DNA from: Ruania zhangjianzhongii
GTDB lineage: Bacteria; Actinomycetota; Actinomycetes; Actinomycetales; Beutenbergiaceae
Length of the DNA stretch: 64,000 bases
Reading direction: 5' to 3'
Assembly (NCBI RefSeq): GCF_008000995.1
Contig: NZ_CP042828.1
Span: 3,214,882-3,278,881 of the forward strand
Position numbers and translations under genes: made by a program. The notes below the pieces were generated by a model. That model did no database searches, was not told the origin of the DNA, and saw nothing but the letters and a program-made list of their open reading frames with translations. This document shows positions 61,196 to 64,000 of the stretch, piece by piece; the first letter of the stretch is position 1; each line of letters opens with the position of its first letter.

Positions 61196-62374
61196 ATGCG
61201 GCTCCGACACCCCGACGGCACCCTCGTCCACCTCGCCTACTGCAGCAATGTGCACCCGGCCGAGGACCCTGCCGGGATCCACGAACAGCTGCGCCGCTTC
61301 GCGGGCCCGGTACGGGAACGCCTCGGCGTGCAGCGGCTGGGACTCGGCCTGTGGCTGCCGGCGGCCACCGCCGCCCTGCTGGCCAGCGACGAGGGTGAGC
61401 TCGCGGCGCTGCGCGCGGTCCTCGATGAGCAGGGACTGGAGGTCGTCACGCTCAACGCGTTCCCCTACCGCGGCTTCCACGACCCGGTCGTCAAACACCG
61501 CGTCTACTCCCCAGACTGGACCGAGCGCGCACGACTGACCTATACCCTCGACGCGGCGAAGGTCCTCACCTCGCTGCTGCCCGATGATGTGCGGCGAGGC
61601 AGTATCAGCACGCTGCCGCTGGCCTGGCACACCGCGTGGTCACCCGAGGCACGCAGTGCCGCACGAGCGAATCTCGACGAGCTCGCCGCGGGACTGGCCC
61701 GACTCCAGGAGAGCACCGGGCGGCAGGTGCGGGTCGGTTTCGAGCCGGAGCCGGGGTGCGTCATCGAGACCACGACGCAAGCGGCCGAGGAACTCGCCGG
61801 TGTCGACACCGACTACCTCGGCGTGTGTCTGGACACCTGCCACCTGGCGACCGCTTTCGAGGACGCCGACGACGCGGTGGCCCGACTGACTGCGGCGGGG
61901 CTGCCGGTGGTGAAGAGCCAGCTGTCGGCAGCGCTGCACGTCCCCGATCCGGCCGCCGCCTCGGGCGTGCTCGGCACGTTCGTCGAGGACCGCTTCCTGC
62001 ACCAGGTGCGCGAGACCGGTCCGGACGGCCGGCTGCTGGCCCGGGACGACCTGCCCGAGGCGCTCGGCGGCGAGGCACTCGGCAGCGAGCCGCTTCCGGG
62101 CAAGCGGCCGTGGCGCGTCCACTTTCACATGCCATTGCATGCCGCCCCCCAGCCTCCGCTGGTGAACACCGATGACGAGCTCTTCGCCGCCGCCCGGGCA
62201 CTACTCGGCGGCAAGCATGCGCTCACCGACCATCTGGAGGTCGAGACCTACACCTGGAGCGTCCTACCGGCCGAGGCGCGGCCGACCGACGACGCCGGAC
62301 TCATCGCAGGTCTGGCCGCCGAACTCGCACATGCGCGTGGCCACCTGCACGCCCTCGGACTGGAGGATGTATGA
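61196..62374 (+). CDS. eboE: EboE-like TIM-barrel protein (metabolite traffic family)
   Basis: 392 aa from the ATG at 61196, 4 nt after the eboB-like stop. Xylose-isomerase-like barrel with EboE features: HLAYCSNVHPAEDPAGIHEQ near the start, VVTLNAFPYRGFHDPVVKHR, VYSPDWTERARLTYT, VGFEPEPGCVIET, LGVCLDTCHLATAFED and RVHFHMPLH. Metal-binding Glu, Asp and His are retained. Function unknown. Stop overlaps the eboF-like start by 4 nt. Confidence 0.9.
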   Translation: MRLRHPDGTLVHLAYCSNVHPAEDPAGIHEQLRRFAGPVRERLGVQRLGLGLWLPAATAALLASDEGELAALRAVLDEQGLEVVTLNAFPYRGFHDPVVKHRVYSPDWTERARLTYTLDAAKVLTSLLPDDVRRGSISTLPLAWHTAWSPEARSAARANLDELAAGLARLQESTGRQVRVGFEPEPGCVIETTTQAAEELAGVDTDYLGVCLDTCHLATAFEDADDAVARLTAAGLPVVKSQLSAALHVPDPAAASGVLGTFVEDRFLHQVRETGPDGRLLARDDLPEALGGEALGSEPLPGKRPWRVHFHMPLHAAPQPPLVNTDDELFAAARALLGGKHALTDHLEVETYTWSVLPAEARPTDDAGLIAGLAAELAHARGHLHALGLEDV

Positions 62375-63750
62375 GCAAGCTGCTCGTTCTGAACGTCGTC
62401 GCCCTCACCCCCCGCATCCTGGAGCACATGCCGCGGCTGAAGAAAGTTGCCCAGTCGGGGTACCAGGCCACCCTGGAGACGGTGCTGCCTGCGGTCACCT
62501 GCTCGGCCCAGTCCACCTACCTCACCGGCAAGACACCCGGTGAGCACGGCATCGTCGCCAATGGCTGGCTGTTCCGCGACCTCGGCGACATCCTGTTGTG
62601 GCGTCAGCACAACGGCCTGGTCGCCGGTGAGCGGGTGTGGGAGACGATCCGCCGCACCCGGCCGGAGTACACGGTCGCGAATGTGTGCTGGTGGTACGCG
62701 ATGGGGGCAACGGTGGATGCGACCGTGACCCCTCGCCCGGCCTACTACGCCGATGGCCGCAAGGAGCCGGACTGCTGGACCTGGCCGCCGTCCCTGCACG
62801 ACTCCCTCGTGTCCGAGCTGGGACCGTTCCCGCTGTTCACCTTCTGGGGCCCCGGTGCCTCGATCGACAGCTCCCGATGGATCATCGGTGCCACTCGCCG
62901 GCTGATGCCGGAGCACGACCTCACGCTGGCCTACGTGCCGCATCTCGACTATGACCTCCAGCGCTTCGGTCCCTCCGGGCCGGAGGCGGTCCGCGCCGCC
63001 CAGGAGCTGGACGAGGCCCTGGCTCCGCTGCTCGACGACGCGGAGGCGCTCGGGGCCACGGTCGTAGTCCTCAGCGAGTACGGCATCACCGATGTCTCCC
63101 GCGCCGTGGACGTCAACCGAGTGCTGCGCCGAGCCGGCCTGCTCCATGTGCACCACAACGAGACCGGCGAACTCCTCGATACCTGGACCTCACCGGCTTT
63201 CGCCGTGGCCGATCATCAGGTGGCGCACGTCTACGTCCGCAACGAGGAGAACCTGCCTCAGGTCAAGGCCCTGCTCGAGGAGGTCCCCGGGGTCGCGCAG
63301 GTGCTGGATGCGGAAGGAAAACGTGCGCACGGCCTGGACCACGCCAGGGCCGGTGAGCTCGTGCTCGTTGCCGAACCGGACTCGTGGTTCACCTACTACT
63401 ACTGGCTCGACGATGCGAACGCACCCGATTTCGCCAAGCTCGTCGAGATCCACAAGAAGCCGGGCTATGACCCGGTGGAGCTGTTCATGGACCCCGAGGA
63501 CCGGTGGGTGAAGCTGCGCGCGGCAACGGCGGTGGCCCGGAAGAAGCTGGGGATGCGGTACAAGCTGGACGTGGTCCCTCTCGATCCGGCACCGATCCGA
63601 GGCAGTCACGGGCGGCTGCCCGACGATCCGAGCGAAGGCCCCGTTCTGCTGTGCTCGGACGCCGAGAATGCTCGTGACCTCGTCGGTGCCACCGAGGTGC
63701 GAGATCTGCTGCTGGACCTCGTCGGGGTCCCTGCTCCGCGCGTGGGCTGA
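62371..63750 (+). CDS. eboF: EboF-like alkaline-phosphatase-superfamily protein with altered metal site
   Basis: 459 aa, no signal peptide. Fold of nucleotide pyrophosphatase/phosphodiesterases: candidate nucleophile Thr43 in LPAVTCSAQSTYLTGKTPGE, then HGIVANGW. Several canonical zinc ligands are changed: the N-terminal Asp is replaced (LLVLNVVALT), the Asp-x-x-Gly-His motif reads DYDLQRFGP with Asp193 kept but Gln at the His position, and the Ser-Asp-His-Gly motif reads SEYG (residues 235-238). It may be family-typical for EboF; catalysis may differ or be lost. Last gene of the operon. Confidence 0.86.
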   Translation: MSKLLVLNVVALTPRILEHMPRLKKVAQSGYQATLETVLPAVTCSAQSTYLTGKTPGEHGIVANGWLFRDLGDILLWRQHNGLVAGERVWETIRRTRPEYTVANVCWWYAMGATVDATVTPRPAYYADGRKEPDCWTWPPSLHDSLVSELGPFPLFTFWGPGASIDSSRWIIGATRRLMPEHDLTLAYVPHLDYDLQRFGPSGPEAVRAAQELDEALAPLLDDAEALGATVVVLSEYGITDVSRAVDVNRVLRRAGLLHVHHNETGELLDTWTSPAFAVADHQVAHVYVRNEENLPQVKALLEEVPGVAQVLDAEGKRAHGLDHARAGELVLVAEPDSWFTYYYWLDDANAPDFAKLVEIHKKPGYDPVELFMDPEDRWVKLRAATAVARKKLGMRYKLDVVPLDPAPIRGSHGRLPDDPSEGPVLLCSDAENARDLVGATEVRDLLLDLVGVPAPRVG

Positions 63751-63858
63751 CCGGGCGCTGCGGATCGGGCACTGCGGATCGGGCGCCCGGCAACGGCTGA
63801 CCGGGTAGAGTCATCGATCTGTCCGTTGTCCGCGGTACGTTGATCCCAGGAGCCGCGC

Positions 63859-64000
63859 GTGGCCGTGTCACCGACGTCGCGAACCACCGGCCCCGGTGAG
63901 TTGCTGCAGATCCTCCGTGATGGCGCGCCGCGCGCCCGCGCGGACCTGGTTGCGGTCACCGGTCACGCCCGGACCACGATCGGCAGCAGGATCGATGCCC
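63859..64000 (+). CDS. ROK-family transcriptional regulator (5' part, cut by window)
   Basis: 47 codons visible. AGGAG lies 6 nt before the GTG at 63859. GELLQILRDGAPRARADLVA followed by VTGHARTTIGSRIDA is the winged-helix N-terminus of ROK repressors, similar to the regulator at 48126. It lies 108 bp after the Ebo-type operon on the same strand and is the nearest candidate regulator of it. Confidence 0.8.
   Translation, partial: MAVSPTSRTTGPGELLQILRDGAPRARADLVAVTGHARTTIGSRIDA

Noticed and set aside
1-64000. CRISPR arrays, tRNA or rRNA genes, integrase or transposase genes
   Set aside because: None seen: no regularly spaced repeats, cloverleaf-type sequence or recognisable recombinase motifs, including around the duplicated permease end.

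Overview
The window looks like chromosome from a high-GC Gram-positive bacterium (Actinomycetota). The evidence is the strong G/C bias at third codon positions, frequent GTG starts, Tat-type lipoproteins, an LPxTG cell-wall anchor and ROK/LacI-controlled sugar operons. A Micrococcales relative such as Ruaniaceae or Beutenbergiaceae is plausible, but that is a guess. No rRNA, tRNA, CRISPR array or complete insertion sequence was seen.

Layout. 1-10 kb (mostly minus strand): a hybrid histidine kinase cut by the window edge, the gatC-gatA-gatB amidotransferase operon, a membrane-anchored DinB-like protein, the pxpA-pxpB-pxpC 5-oxoprolinase operon and a lipoprotein. 10-20 kb: an aspartate-type aminotransferase, then an AraC regulator divergent from a glycan-use operon (DUF5107-TPR protein, cellulase-like TIM barrel, CUT1 binding protein and two permeases). 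20.1-21.5 kb: a small toxin-antitoxin island (BrnT/BrnA pair plus a broken AbiEi gene) between two copies of the last 139 bp of the permease gene. 21.5-29.8 kb: a second glycan operon (Lpl-type ABC importer, predicted polysaccharide-degrading enzyme, secreted clan-A glycosidase) with a divergent DeoR-LacI hybrid regulator.

29.8-35.7 kb is a cobalamin locus: riboswitch, secreted DUF4430-like protein, complete ECF transporter and a PduO-type adenosyltransferase, interrupted by a RHH-MazF module and a truncated addiction gene. 35.7-41.6 kb holds an EamA exporter with a Cys-rich MarR regulator, an ABC-2 exporter, a LolA-like protein, a PuuE-like allantoinase and an ArfB-like rescue factor. 41.8-50.1 kb is a sugar module: isomerase/epimerase, Gfo/Idh/MocA oxidoreductase, CUT2 importer, ROK regulator and a DUF1080 (3-keto-disaccharide hydrolase) lipoprotein. 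50.2-55.2 kb is one 1650-residue wall-anchored chimera: PQQ-type sugar dehydrogenase, PKD, carbohydrate-binding and jelly-roll domains, a xylose-isomerase-like TIM barrel and an LPTTG anchor.

55.4-64 kb carries the most interesting system: an Ebo-type metabolite cluster. It has homologues of EboC (UbiA prenyltransferase), EboA, EboB (TatD-like), EboE and EboF, but an inositol-3-phosphate synthase homologue sits where other ebo clusters carry the EboD sugar-phosphate cyclase. An extra TIM-barrel isomerase lies in the operon, and a dedicated isoprenyl diphosphate synthase is divergent across a perfect 16-bp palindrome. Seven genes run nearly back to back, followed by a ROK regulator cut by the window edge. 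The likely product is a prenylated inositol- or cyclitol-derived metabolite handled at the membrane; its identity is unknown.
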